The position numbers were made by a program, and so were the translations under genes. Positions 25,103 through 33,366 of a stretch of 64,000 nt of DNA are shown in pieces. The first letter of the stretch is position 1. Each line of letters opens with the position of its first letter. Source of the DNA: DASUPK01 sp963744105 (GTDB lineage: Bacteria; Actinomycetota; Thermoleophilia; Solirubrobacterales; 70-9); the NCBI GenBank assembly GCA_963744105.1, contig CAVUSJ010000006.1:186001-250000 (forward strand). The letters are read 5' to 3'. The notes under the pieces were generated by a model, which saw only the letters and a list, made by a program, of their open reading frames with translations, made no database searches and was not told where the DNA came from.

Positions 25103-25526
25103 TTACTCGGGGACGCCCCTACCTGATGAATTGTTCTCAGGCACGGGGAGAGCCAATTCCGCCTTGGGAATGCCGTCCAAAAGCTCTTCCCTGACTTGCG
25201 GTTCTAGGTAGAACGGATGCTTGTAGCTCGGGTTGCCTGGGCTGACGTAGACCACATCAAAGACGGCAGCGATGGCCGCTCTGAGCGCCTCGATGCCTTT
25301 GGCGTCTGCCTTGCCTGTCCTGTCGGCAATCATTTCCGAAGAGCGCGAGGGCGCTGAGGCCGAGGCAAAGCGGCTGCGCGAACATGCGACTGCCGTTGCC
25401 GAGTCCACAGAGAAGATTGATGCCGAGTCCGAGACATTGCAGGCGCTTGCCGAGCTTCAGGCGAGCCCTGGTCCCAGGTCGCCAGCCAAGGTGGCCGCCG
25501 AGGCACTCGGGATCAAGGCAGCATGA
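25103..25526. pseudogene. Broken serine-recombinase-like remnant
   Basis: Two convincing coding patches point in opposite directions. On the minus strand (about 25103-25335) the frame reads KADAKGIEALRAAIAAVFDV then VYVSPGNPSYKHPFYLEPQV, like the C-terminal region of a large serine recombinase. On the plus strand (about 25336-25526) it reads EAEAKRLREHATAVAESTEK and LQALAELQA, like that family's coiled-coil. In an intact gene the coil would directly precede IEALRAA, so a short internal inversion of a decayed gene is inferred. Base composition is less GC-rich than neighbours. Family assignment is tentative. Confidence 0.4.
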
Positions 25527-27312
25527 GTCCGCTGGAGCTAATGGTCGACGCTGTTGCGGGGGGCAGTCCCGGCGAGTACCCCTTGGCGAGCGTGCAGAGG
25601 GTGATCTCGCTGGCGGCCGGCAGAAAGAGCCGCCATGGACGGTTCGAGTTGTCGGGCGGAACACTGAGCGCGGAGGCAGCTTTCGGGTCCAGCAAACCGA
25701 GGTTGACCGACGCTCCGTCTGCGAATCGGGCCGCCTCGAGCGGGACGCCTACCTGGGCTGTGCTTCCTGTTAGCTGCCGACCTCTCAGCGTGTAGTCCCC
25801 AGGCCCAAGCGCCACGGCCGCCGAACCGGACTGCGAGCCATGCCACGTATGGCAGCGAGCCCCTGCTCGAGCGTGTCGGTCGGCAGGCGCGAGGGGCCCC
25901 AGCTTGATCCGCTCCGCTGGCGCGAGGATGTGATCAGCCGCGACGCGGTCCTTTTCTCTGCTCGCCGCAAGTTGAGACTCGCTAATGGCCGGAGAGCCAA
26001 ACGCATCGACGGCGGAGAAGTAGGAGCTTGCGTCGTCGACGACGAGAACCCTGGGGTCGTTGACAACTTCGCCACTCTCGTGCCCGCGGCCGATCTCCAC
26101 CGCTGCCAGCTCGGCTCGCACAAGATCGCTCTGGTGTTTCCTCAGGTGGTAACCGTCGTGGAGGAAGATGTAGCCGCTGATCGCCGCTGCAGCAGTGACC
26201 GCGGTGGCAGCTACCAGAAGCCGCTTGTCGATCCGCGTTCCGCGCAGGAGCTCCGCAGCGATCAAGAGCAAGAAGATCGCGCCGGGATACTGATAGCGAC
26301 CGATCGTGGGCGTGCGTATCACCGGGATCGCGTTGAGGGCGCTGAGGAACCAGAATGCCCCGCCGGCCGCCAGAACCGCCCACAGCCCGCGAGATGGCCG
26401 GGCGCCCCGCCAAAGTCGCCAGATCGCCAGCGCGATCGCGATCACAAGCAGGATTCGCCCCCAGTTGAGTCCGCCGACATACGGGCCCGTTCGACCGTTC
26501 AGCGGAGTCGCCAGCCCGAGCAGCGAGGCGAGGTTCTGGGACACCGAATCGAAGACGAACTTGGGCGAGTTGACGAGGTTGTGGAAGCTCGCCGCGTTAG
26601 TCCCCTTATGGCCCCAGCCGAGGTACCAGATGCAATAGAGGACCAGCGGTACGAGCGCGACGTAAAGACGGCGGCGCCGCGGTGAAGGCCCCAGCGCGAC
26701 GCTCACCAAGGCGCCTATCGCGAACATCACCCCAAGCTCGGAGAAGGAGGTGGATACCACGAGCATCGCGCAGGCGACCAGGTCGCCCTTGCGATCGTCG
26801 CGGTCGAGCGCCAGCAGAGCCCCGATCCCCGCCGCGACCGAGCCAGTGAGCCCGATCTGGAATGGCCACAGCAATGCGTTCCAGCCCGCGCCGAGAAAGA
26901 GGATCAGGATGCTGCCGAGGAGCGCTAGCCAATCTCCCACTCGGCTGCGCAGGTAGATGAACAGCAAGACGACGCTGAGCAGGAAGACGAGGATCGAGAC
27001 GATCTGGAACGGCAGCGCGGAGCTCATCCCGAAGGCCGCCAGCAGCGCCTTGTAGATCGAGAGGGGAGCTAGGACGATGTGGTCGTTGTAAGGGTCGAGG
27101 AAGACCTTCACGCTGAAGCCTTGCCGATCCACCAGAAACACCCATTCGTCCAAGAGAAACGTGAAGTGAGACTGGTAGACCAGCAGGACTGCCCCCGACC
27201 ATGCGAGGGCGCCCACCAGACACACGATCGCCGCGACCGTCGGCTGAGCCGGCTGAGAGGCGCGTGCTGCCGGCGCCCCCTGGCGGGCCCCATCGACGTT
27301 CTCCTTCGACAT
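25513..27312 (-). CDS. Large polytopic membrane protein, GT-C-like
   Basis: 599 residues from ATG 27312 (MSKENVDGARQ). The ATG at 27351 lies inside a palindromic element and is rejected. About ten to twelve membrane helices are followed by a soluble C-terminal domain of some 200 residues. The first external loop has FTFLLDEWVFLVDRQGF, with the acidic pair typical of GT-C glycosyltransferases, then DPYNDHIVLAPL. The resemblance to lipid-linked sugar transferases is structural only. AT-richer codon use than the core genes suggests an accessory origin. Confidence 0.65.
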   Translation of the reverse strand: MSKENVDGARQGAPAARASQPAQPTVAAIVCLVGALAWSGAVLLVYQSHFTFLLDEWVFLVDRQGFSVKVFLDPYNDHIVLAPLSIYKALLAAFGMSSALPFQIVSILVFLLSVVLLFIYLRSRVGDWLALLGSILILFLGAGWNALLWPFQIGLTGSVAAGIGALLALDRDDRKGDLVACAMLVVSTSFSELGVMFAIGALVSVALGPSPRRRRLYVALVPLVLYCIWYLGWGHKGTNAASFHNLVNSPKFVFDSVSQNLASLLGLATPLNGRTGPYVGGLNWGRILLVIAIALAIWRLWRGARPSRGLWAVLAAGGAFWFLSALNAIPVIRTPTIGRYQYPGAIFLLLIAAELLRGTRIDKRLLVAATAVTAAAAISGYIFLHDGYHLRKHQSDLVRAELAAVEIGRGHESGEVVNDPRVLVVDDASSYFSAVDAFGSPAISESQLAASREKDRVAADHILAPAERIKLGPLAPADRHARAGARCHTWHGSQSGSAAVALGPGDYTLRGRQLTGSTAQVGVPLEAARFADGASVNLGLLDPKAASALSVPPDNSNRPWRLFLPAASEITLCTLAKGYSPGLPPATASTISSSGLMLP

Positions 27313-27339
27313 CGCCGCCGCAGTATCTCTCGACGGAGT

Positions 27340-27382
27340 GCTGCTTTCCATGTAAAGCGGATAGCCGCTTCTCGTCCAAAGC
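27340..27382 (+). repeat. Palindromic element, full-length form (copy 1)
   Basis: Order of blocks: GCTGCTTT, CCATGT, AAAGCGG, ATAG, CCGCTT, CTCGTCC, AAAGC. It folds as an outer GCTTT/AAAGC stem, an internal loop made of CCATG(C/T) opposite CTCGTCC, and an inner AAGCGG/CCGCTT hairpin. It lies upstream of the GT-C-like gene start. Confidence 0.8.
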
Positions 27383-27488
27383 GTCCATCTCGCAACGGCT
27401 TAACGCTCCGTCAGGCGATTTCGAGTGTTTCTGGAGGGTTGATGGGACGTACACTGACCTTCGGTCACGACTTCACTGGGGGACGGAG

Positions 27489-28028
27489 ATGAGACGTTTG
27501 CTGACAATCGCGATCGCCTCTCTCGCCGGGGCTGCCTTGGCTGTCCCGACCGCCCAGGCCACCACCAGGACCCGCTACTTCCAGGACGTCGGCCATCCTG
27601 GAGACGCGAGGATCAGGTTGAAGGTGATCTACAAGGACAAACACGACAACGGGCAGTTCAAGCCACGCTCCGTCGTCTATGACGCTGCGGTTCGGGTCTT
27701 CTGCAATCCAGAGTTCAGCGGCGCGACGGTTCCGAGCAGCTCCACCACCCGCATCACGCTTCGGAACGGCAGCTTCTCCTACTCCTACTCGCATCCAGTC
27801 CCCGGCACGACGCCGCAGAACACCGGCAGAGCGACGGGCAAGATCGTCAACACGCCCAAGCCGCAAGTCGACGGCACGGTGGAAATCTTCAACTACACGA
27901 CGCTTCCGGGCTTTCTGAACTGCACGAGCGACGGGCCGATGCCGTACTGGGCGACCCCGTGTCGCCCGCTTCACAACCGGCCTCCGTACATCAAGCCGTC
28001 GCTGCCGGGCTGCGTTCCGGAGGTGTAG
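27489..28028 (+). CDS. Secreted hypothetical protein, paralogue A
   Basis: 179 residues from ATG 27489. Signal peptide MRRLLTIAIASLAGAALAV with cleavage near AQA. The mature part has RTRYFQDVGHPGDARI, a Cys in VFCNPEF, an aromatic strand SFSYSYSHPVPGT and a conserved end FLNCTSDGPMPYWATPCR ... RPPYIKPSLPGC. The same layout is found in the gene at 35146-35718. Four cysteines probably form disulfides. There is no known domain; a small secreted beta-protein is inferred. Palindromic elements lie on both sides. Confidence 0.65.
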   Translation: MRRLLTIAIASLAGAALAVPTAQATTRTRYFQDVGHPGDARIRLKVIYKDKHDNGQFKPRSVVYDAAVRVFCNPEFSGATVPSSSTTRITLRNGSFSYSYSHPVPGTTPQNTGRATGKIVNTPKPQVDGTVEIFNYTTLPGFLNCTSDGPMPYWATPCRPLHNRPPYIKPSLPGCVPEV

Positions 28029-28063
28029 ACGCGAAGCGAAGCCCCTTCCCTGGGGACGCAAAC

Positions 28064-28162
28064 AGCTGCTTTCCATGCAAGCGGATAGCCGCTTCTCGTC
28101 CAAAGCAGCTATCTGACGGCGACGTCTCCGAGCGACTCAGACTGCCGCTTTCACGCGAAGGG
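28064..28162 (+). repeat. Palindromic element, full-length form (copy 2) plus third hairpin
   Basis: 28064-28110 is the best copy: AGCTGCTTT, CCATGC, AAGCGG, ATAG, CCGCTT, CTCGTCC, AAAGCAGCT, with a 9-bp perfect outer stem and a 6-bp inner stem. At 28145-28162 the companion hairpin CCGCTTTCACGCGAAGGG follows. The stretch 28029-28295 contains nothing else I can identify. Confidence 0.85.
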
Positions 28163-28295
28163 AGGAGCGAGCGGACGCTGGGGCTTCGCTGTAGGACTCG
28201 GCATCGGCCGACCAGACCGTCACGCGGCGGCTGCTGAGCGGCCAGCATCGGGCTCTCTCTCTGGGACCGAATGGCAGCTGGCGCTGGGGGAGAGA

Positions 28296-28754
28296 ATGAG
28301 AGCTGACATGCCGTGGGTGGAGGGCGAGATCACGATCAACCGGTCGGTGGAGAAGGTGTTCGACTTCGTCGCCGATGAGCGCAACGAGCCCCGCTACAAC
28401 CCCCACATGATTCGCGCGGAGCAGATCTCAGAGGGTCCGATCGGCCTGGGGACGCGGTTTCACACGCAGCTGAAGACAATGGGCCGGGCGATGCCGATGG
28501 TCGTCGAGTTCACCGGCTTCGAGCGGCCGCGGCGGCTTGCGTCGGTGACGCGCTCGTCGATGATGGAGACCGAGGGAGCGCTGAGGTTCGAGTCAGTTCC
28601 TGCTGGCACGCGAATGTGCTGGTCGTGGGACGTGCGGCCACGCGGCGCGATGAAGATCATGACTCCGTTCGTGGGCGCGATCGGCCGGCGGCAGGAGCAG
28701 CGCATCTGGGGCGCCCTCAAGCGGTTGCTGGAGTCAGGCGGCGAAGGACCATGA
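28296..28754 (+). CDS. SRPBCC family protein
   Basis: 152 residues from ATG 28296, preceded by GGGGGAGAGA. EGEITINRSVEKVFDFVADE and ERNEPRYNPHM are the classic N-terminal strand and first helices of polyketide-cyclase/dehydrase-like SRPBCC proteins; the long C-terminal helix ends EQRIWGALKRLLESG. Ligand unknown. It is a single-gene unit within the repeat-rich island. A possible overlapping small frame starts at its stop (ATGA, 28751) but is poorly supported. Confidence 0.75.
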   Translation: MRADMPWVEGEITINRSVEKVFDFVADERNEPRYNPHMIRAEQISEGPIGLGTRFHTQLKTMGRAMPMVVEFTGFERPRRLASVTRSSMMETEGALRFESVPAGTRMCWSWDVRPRGAMKIMTPFVGAIGRRQEQRIWGALKRLLESGGEGP

Positions 28755-28953
28755 GCGAGTCGCAGCGGCAGTCGCCCTCGGCTTGTTTCGGCGCGCTGCT
28801 TTATCCCGAGCAGCATCCGCGCGGCGACAAGCGCGCCGACCCGCCGAGCATCACTCCGAACGCCCGTGCGGCCCCACAGCGGCCGCAGGGGGCGGGTCAT
28901 TACGAGAAATGTGGTCCCGTTTCGCGGTCGGCTGAAGCGCGCGTCAGCTCGAA

Positions 28954-28983
28954 GACCGCCGCTTTCCATGCAAAGCAGTGGTC
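28954..28983 (+). repeat. Palindromic element, short form (copy 3)
   Basis: GCTTTCCATGCAAAGC hairpin enclosed by a further GACC/GGTC pairing. The surrounding gap 28755-29030 otherwise holds only weak frames (one from ATG 28751 of 81 residues with odd Pro/Arg-rich composition). Confidence 0.75.
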
Positions 28984-29030
28984 GCCGGAGCGCTAGAGCT
29001 TCCTATAGCTGGGTGCCTCGACTTACGGGC

Positions 29031-29840
29031 TCAGTGGTGCTTCTTCTTCTTGCACTTCTTCTTCTTGGCCGACGCGGCCGAGCGCTTGTGTTTCTTCTTC
29101 TTGCACTTCTTCTTCGCCGGCGTCGTCGGCACCGAGGTCGGGGTCGGACAGCCATTCACCGGTCCCGTGACACCTGGGCACTGATCTTGCGTCTCGTCCC
29201 CGAAGCCGTCGCTGTCGATGTCTGGCTCCAGCCGAGCGGAGACGTTGACGCGCTCATTGCCCAGCCCCGAAGCTGCGAGCGTGAAAGACCCGGGCGGCTC
29301 ATCGGTGGTTCCCTCATCCACGAGATCGGAGCTCGATGCACTCTGGATCAAGCAGGCCGGAGCGCCATCCAGGCTCATCAGGCCCAATATGTCGTTGGCG
29401 ATGACGGGCATTCGCGCCGCAAACGTCGCGGTCGTCGCTGCCGCCGGCACCGGCACGCTGGGGCTCCTTGCCACCACGAGCCAATTGAACCCGGGCGGGC
29501 GAAAGACCTTGAACTCGACGTCGCCGGTCGCCAGTCCGTTGCCGGCGATCGTCCAGCTCGTGATTACCCCCCCGCCGGCGGGCACCGCATAGTTGGGCGC
29601 CGCGCCCGTAGCGGCCTGAATGTCAATGAACGGCGTTCCGCCGCACGTACCGGTGTCCGCGAGCACCGTATCCGTCTGGCCCAGCGTCACCGACGCCCAA
29701 CCGTTCGGCGCACCGACCAGTGACGCCGATACCGCGAGCGCGAGCGTCAGGCCCAGCGCGCGCCGCAACCCCTTGCGCGATGTCGGTGCTCCGCCTGTCG
29801 CATTCCGGTAAGCCCCGTAGCGACCGACGCGAGAGAACAT
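29031..29840 (-). CDS. Secreted hypothetical with TSP3-like Ca motif and Lys/Cys tail
   Basis: 269 residues from ATG 29840. The N-terminus has a membrane-targeting segment (GLRRALGLTLALAVSASL). A domain of about 150 residues without a recognised fold is followed by EPDIDSDGFGDETQDQCPG, a thrombospondin-type-3 calcium motif. A strikingly basic tail carries two KKKCKKKKH units separated by an Ala/Ser linker. The tail could bind wall polyanions or DNA; this is inference. Similar Lys/Cys-tailed secreted proteins are frequent in Thermoleophilia. Confidence 0.65.
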   Translation of the reverse strand: MFSRVGRYGAYRNATGGAPTSRKGLRRALGLTLALAVSASLVGAPNGWASVTLGQTDTVLADTGTCGGTPFIDIQAATGAAPNYAVPAGGGVITSWTIAGNGLATGDVEFKVFRPPGFNWLVVARSPSVPVPAAATTATFAARMPVIANDILGLMSLDGAPACLIQSASSSDLVDEGTTDEPPGSFTLAASGLGNERVNVSARLEPDIDSDGFGDETQDQCPGVTGPVNGCPTPTSVPTTPAKKKCKKKKHKRSAASAKKKKCKKKKHH

Positions 29841-29877
29841 GCGGGCCAGATTAGCCGGTCGAACTAAATCCAAAAGC

Positions 29878-29937
29878 GCTGCTTTCCATGCGAAGCGACA
29901 ACGCGCTGGGGTCCTGCTTTCACGTCACCGGGAGCAG
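29878..29937 (+). repeat. Palindromic elements, two hairpins (copy 4)
   Basis: 29878-29897 reads GCTGCTTTCCATGCGAAGCG, a short-form copy. 29914-29937 is the companion type: CTGCT, TTCACGTCACCGGG, AGCAG. The pair lies between two minus-strand genes, beyond the start of one and the stop side of the other. Confidence 0.65.
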
Positions 29938-29975
29938 CGTCGACTCGATCCGGACACCGGCCCAGGGGCGCGCCC

Positions 29976-30353
29976 TCAGCCCCCTAGCTCGAGCAGCTCG
30001 ATCCTGTAGTCGTCGGGGTCCTTGACGAAACAGAGCCGCGACCCGCCCTCGTGGATTCGATAAGGCGGCTTCTCCGGCTCGATCCCCATCTTCTTAAGAC
30101 GCGCAAGGGTGACGTCAAGGTCGTCCACTGCAAGCGCAATGTGACCGTAGGCAGTGCCCAGCTCGTAGTCGTCGACGCCGTAGTTATGGGTCAGCTCGAG
30201 CTCGGGGAGCTCCTCACCCGGCACGCCCATGAAGATGTTGACTGCCTCGTCGCGGATCGGCATCTCGCGGCGCTTCTCGAGCCCCAGGGCCTCGTAGAAG
30301 CTGACCGAGCGCTGGGGGTCGGTGACTCGATAGCACGTGTGGATCAGCCGCAC
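29976..30353 (-). CDS. VOC-family lactoylglutathione lyase-like protein
   Basis: 125 residues from GTG 30353 (RLIHTCYRVTDPQRSVSFYE). Paired beta-alpha-beta-beta-beta modules of the glyoxalase fold are visible, with metal ligands expected at H in LIHTCYRV, E in ELELTHNYG, H in AYGHIALAVDD and E in YRIELLEL. This arrangement matches GloA rather than a dioxygenase. Glutathione is rare in actinobacteria, so another thiol cofactor or substrate is likely. Confidence 0.8.
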   Translation of the reverse strand: MRLIHTCYRVTDPQRSVSFYEALGLEKRREMPIRDEAVNIFMGVPGEELPELELTHNYGVDDYELGTAYGHIALAVDDLDVTLARLKKMGIEPEKPPYRIHEGGSRLCFVKDPDDYRIELLELGG

Positions 30354-30367
30354 GGATCGGACTCTAC

Positions 30368-30398
30368 GAAAAGCGGCGCTTCGCATGGAAAGCGGCGG
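30368..30398 (-). repeat. Palindromic element, inverted copy (copy 5)
   Basis: On the minus strand it reads CCGCTTTCCATGCGAAGCG followed by CCGCTTTTCGT, so hairpin type 1 runs into the beginning of type 2 as in the full-length copies. It lies between divergent VOC genes, close to the start of the minus-strand one. Confidence 0.65.
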
Positions 30399-30462
30399 TT
30401 TGAGCTGGTCTCCTGCTTTTCGCGCATCACAGAAGGGCGAGGCACTCTGTTAGAAGGGGAGC

Positions 30463-30813
30463 GTGACGATCAACATGGCGGTGCCAAACCTCAGTTCGGA
30501 TCGCCTCGCGGAGACGCGAGACTTCTTTGTGGAGCTGCTCGGCTTCGAGGCCGTTATGGACCTGGGGTGGGTGGTGACAGTGGCGTCGCCAACCAACGCC
30601 TCTGCCCAGGTGACCATCGTCGGCAACGACGACCCCGCCGCGCTCGGAATCTCGGTCGAGGTCGACGATGTCGACGCCGTCTTTGCGAGGGCGATGGAGC
30701 GGGGACTCGAGATCGCCTATCCGTTGCGCGACGAGGAATGGGGAGTTCGACGCTTCATGCTTCGCGAGCCGAGTGGGACCGTTGTGAACATCCTCTCCCA
30801 CCGCTCCGACTGA
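30463..30813 (+). CDS. VOC-family protein (bleomycin-resistance-like)
   Basis: 116 residues from GTG 30463 with AAGGGGAGC just upstream. NLSSDRLAETRDFFVELLGF and LGISVEVDDVDAVFARAMER are the two glyoxalase-fold modules; the C-terminus is RRFMLREPSGTVVNILSH. Usual metal ligands are not all conserved, so it is probably a binding or resistance-type member rather than an enzyme. Function unknown. Confidence 0.8.
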   Translation: MTINMAVPNLSSDRLAETRDFFVELLGFEAVMDLGWVVTVASPTNASAQVTIVGNDDPAALGISVEVDDVDAVFARAMERGLEIAYPLRDEEWGVRRFMLREPSGTVVNILSHRSD

Positions 30814-30880
30814 TCGACCCGCGAGGGCACACGGTGGCGGCTGCTCGGGCGAAGGGACATCCAGTCCGTACGCTCCATTG

Positions 30881-30976
30881 GTGTCCAAGTTCTACGGCGA
30901 GCTCCTGTTGCGCGTGATCGTTCTGGACGAGCCGAACGTGAGGGTCCGACTCAAGGCGCGGGCGCTGGAGAACTAG
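30881..30976 (+). CDS. Possible small ORF before DUF488 gene
   Basis: 31 codons from GTG 30881 ending two bases before the DUF488 start (SKFYGELLLRVIVLDEPNV). The frame is open further upstream without a better start. It could be a small coupled peptide or a remnant of a larger gene. Support is weak. Confidence 0.25.
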   Translation: MSKFYGELLLRVIVLDEPNVRVRLKARALEN

Positions 30977-30978
30977 AC

Positions 30979-31338
30979 GTGGACATCCGTCTGAAGCGCG
31001 CCTATGAGCCTGCCTCACCAGAGGACGGCCATAGGGTGCTGATCGACCGGCTGTGGCCGCGTGGGGTCTCACGCCAGGAGGCCAAGCTCGACGACTGGGA
31101 CAAGGAGCTGCCGCCGAGCACGGAGCTGAGACGCTGGTTCGGGCACGACCCGGGGCGCTTCGAGGAGTTTCGCCGACGCTACATCGAGGAGCTCCGCAAC
31201 GAGCGCCCGCGGCTGGCGGCGCTCCGGCGTCGGGCGCGCGAGGGCACCCTCACGCTCGTCTACTCCGCCCACGACACTGATCACAACGACGCGGTCGTCC
31301 TCGCGGAGGTCCTGAGACGTGGGCTGCCCAAGCCTTGA
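30979..31338 (+). CDS. DUF488 family protein
   Basis: 119 residues from GTG 30979. DIRLKRAYEPASPEDGHRVL, then IDRLWPRGVSRQEAKLDDWD and LRRWFGHDPGRFEEFRRRY, are the defining DUF488 segments, with TLVYSAHDTDHNDAVVLAEV at the end. The family is cytoplasmic with unknown activity, often near stress genes. It is 165 bases downstream of a VOC gene and may share its transcript. Confidence 0.88.
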   Translation: MDIRLKRAYEPASPEDGHRVLIDRLWPRGVSRQEAKLDDWDKELPPSTELRRWFGHDPGRFEEFRRRYIEELRNERPRLAALRRRAREGTLTLVYSAHDTDHNDAVVLAEVLRRGLPKP

Positions 31339-31342
31339 CGAG

Positions 31343-31417
31343 GACCGCTGTCGCGCGAATGCAGCGGTCTGAGCCGCTAGAAGACCTAGCCGTCAAATGG
31401 CCGCTTTGGACGAGAGG
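31343..31417 (-). repeat. Palindromic elements (copy 6)
   Basis: 31343-31369 is an inverted repeat GACCGCTG/CAGCGGTC around GCGCGAAT. 31397-31417 read on the minus strand is CTCTCGTCCAAAGCGGCCAT, the type-2 loop block. They lie between convergent genes, adjoining the integrase stop. Confidence 0.55.
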
Positions 31418-31419
31418 CA

Positions 31420-32100
31420 CTAGCCAGCCAGTGCCGCCGCGGCGGGAATCACCGGAGCGCGGCGGGTGCGGACCGTCTCGATAATCTCGCCGCTATCGAT
31501 CCCCTGCAGGTAGATCGATGTGACCCCAAGGTTGGCATGTCCTAGCTGGCGCTGGATGACGTTAAGCGGGACGCCTTCTCTAGCCATCTCGACGGCGTGG
31601 GCGTGACGGAGCTGGTGTGGGGCGAAGCGGCGCCGTACCCCGGCCTGGGCCGCGGTGCGTCGGAGCGCAATTCGCACCTGTGAGCTAGACCAGGGCCCGC
31701 CACAGGTTGGCCCGTTGATCACGCAGAAGAGCGGTCCAACCGGGAACGAGACGCGCGTCTCAATCCAGGGACGCAGCTGATCCCAAGCCCATTCATCCAT
31801 GCCCACTTCCCTCCGGCGCCCGCCCTTACCCCGGCGGATGAGGATGGACCCTCGGCTGACTTCCAAGTCCGATTCCATTAGGGCCAGCGCCTCTGAGATG
31901 CGAAGGCCTGCTCGCCAGAGCACGATGATCAGTCCGCGCAGCCGGCGGCCGTATAGATCGGTTCTCGCCTGCCTCATGACCGCAACGATTTCTTCGACCC
32001 GCGGCGGGTCAGCCGGATAACGACGCCCTTTGTTGCCAGGTCGCCGTCGCGTGATGACCTTGTCCGACGTGCCGGCGACGTGATCGCTGAGCTCGAGCAT
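31420..32100 (-). CDS. Small tyrosine recombinase (catalytic domain only)
   Basis: 226 residues from ATG 32100 with GGAGGAAGC directly upstream. The catalytic set is present: R in LWRAGLRISEALAL, K in RRGKGGRRREVGM, H and R in PHQLRHAHAVEM, H in RQLGHANLGVTS and the nucleophile Y in SIYLQGID. The usual N-terminal SAM-like core-binding domain of Xer/phage integrases (about 90 residues) is missing; only a short basic leader (VITRRRPGNKGRRYPADPP) precedes the catalytic domain. Palindromic elements flank both ends. It may act on a small site or be a solo enzyme of an integrative element. Confidence 0.85.
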   Translation of the reverse strand: MLELSDHVAGTSDKVITRRRPGNKGRRYPADPPRVEEIVAVMRQARTDLYGRRLRGLIIVLWRAGLRISEALALMESDLEVSRGSILIRRGKGGRRREVGMDEWAWDQLRPWIETRVSFPVGPLFCVINGPTCGGPWSSSQVRIALRRTAAQAGVRRRFAPHQLRHAHAVEMAREGVPLNVIQRQLGHANLGVTSIYLQGIDSGEIIETVRTRRAPVIPAAAALAG

Positions 32101-32129
32101 GCTTCCTCCGTGGTCGTGTACGGAGGAGA

Positions 32130-32204
32130 TGCTTTTCGTCCAAAGGGCTATTCCGGGAGTCCTCGTCCCAGTAACCGTGGCATCCGCTTTCACGCGAAAG
32201 GGAG
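32130..32204 (+). repeat. Composite palindromic element (copy 7)
   Basis: GCTTTTCGTCCAAAG followed by GGCTATTCCGGGAGT, a spacer and TCCGCTTTCACGCGAAAGGG. The same two blocks with similar spacing recur at 51947-52023, showing the type-2 plus type-3 arrangement is a unit. It sits just upstream of the integrase start. Confidence 0.8.
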
Positions 32205-32334
32205 AGCGCGGCAAGACGGGACGCTGCCCCTCCCTAATCCGGAATTCCGTCGTAGTCTCCCGCGACCCCAAACGACAGGGAATGAGAACCCGGCTGGCGT
32301 CTAACACAGGAAACCGGGCGAGACTCAGGAGGAC

Positions 32335-33303
32335 GTGACGAAGGCGATCGTCCAAGACAGGTACGGCTCACCCGAGGTCCTAGAGCTCAAGGATGTCGAC
32401 AAGCCGGTCGCAAAGGAAAACGAGGTGCTGGTGCGCGTTCGCGCCGCGGCCGTCAATATCGGCAACTGGCACCTCCTCAGGGGCATCCCGTACGCCATGC
32501 GTCCGGCCGTCGGGCTGTTCAAGCCTAAGCACGAGATACCGGGACTCGATCTGGCGGGGCAGGTTGAAGCGGTCGGCGCGAGCGTCAAGCAGTTTCAGCC
32601 AGGTGATGAGGTCTTCGGCTGGTGCAACGGCGCCTTTGCTGAATACGCGTGTGTTGAAGAGGACAACCTGCTGGCGAAGCCATCCAACCTCACCTTGGAG
32701 CAATCCGCGGCCGTCGGAGACTCGGCCTTCACCGCCCTCAACGCAGTTCGCGATCAAGGGAAGGTTCAGCCGGGGCAGAAGGTGATGATCAACGGCGCGT
32801 CGGGCGGCGTAGGCACGTTCGCCGTGCAGATCGCCAAATCATTCGGAGCGGACGTGACCGCCGTCTGCAGCACGAGCAACGCGGAAATGGTCCGGTCGAT
32901 CGGCGCGGACCAGGTCATCGATTACACCCAGGAGGACTTCACCCAGGATCCACAGCGGTACGACGTGATGCTCGATCTGGTGGGGAACCGATCATTGTCG
33001 GACTGCAGACGGGCGCTGACGCCCCAGGGAACCTACGTCCTGGTTGGGGTATCCGATATGGGCCGCTGGCTCGGACTCGCTCGCCAGATCAAGCTGCTCT
33101 CGTCGTCACCGTTCGTGCGCCAGCGGATGCGCATCTTCCTTACGAGGCATACCAGGGATGATCTGGTTGTCCTGAAGGAGCTCGTCGAGGCCGGAAAGGT
33201 CACGCCTGTCATCGATCGGCGCTACCAGCTGAGCGAGGTTCCCGAAGCTCTCCGATACCAGGGAGAAGGACACTCCCAAGGAAAGATCGTGATCGCCGTC
33301 TAG
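32335..33303 (+). CDS. Zinc-independent MDR oxidoreductase (quinone reductase-like)
   Basis: 322 residues from GTG 32335 with GGAGGAC upstream. KAIVQDRYGSPEVLELKDVD and PGLDLAGQVEAVGASVKQF are the MDR N-terminal catalytic domain. The NADP-binding motif is INGASGGVGTFAVQIAKSFG. Structural and catalytic zinc ligands are absent, placing it with quinone oxidoreductase/RTN4IP1-like reductases. It reduces quinones or enones using NADPH. A single-gene unit between palindromic elements. Confidence 0.9.
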   Translation: MTKAIVQDRYGSPEVLELKDVDKPVAKENEVLVRVRAAAVNIGNWHLLRGIPYAMRPAVGLFKPKHEIPGLDLAGQVEAVGASVKQFQPGDEVFGWCNGAFAEYACVEEDNLLAKPSNLTLEQSAAVGDSAFTALNAVRDQGKVQPGQKVMINGASGGVGTFAVQIAKSFGADVTAVCSTSNAEMVRSIGADQVIDYTQEDFTQDPQRYDVMLDLVGNRSLSDCRRALTPQGTYVLVGVSDMGRWLGLARQIKLLSSSPFVRQRMRIFLTRHTRDDLVVLKELVEAGKVTPVIDRRYQLSEVPEALRYQGEGHSQGKIVIAV

Positions 33304-33366
33304 GCGGCGGATCGGACGTCGCCCGGACGCCTGTTTCGCGTGAGCAGCGAGCGCTGCGTCGAAAAC

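Noticed and set aside
28751..28996. Small gene coupled to the SRPBCC stop
   Set aside because: The ATGA overlap is attractive, but the composition is Pro/Arg/Ser-rich and the end runs through a palindromic element.
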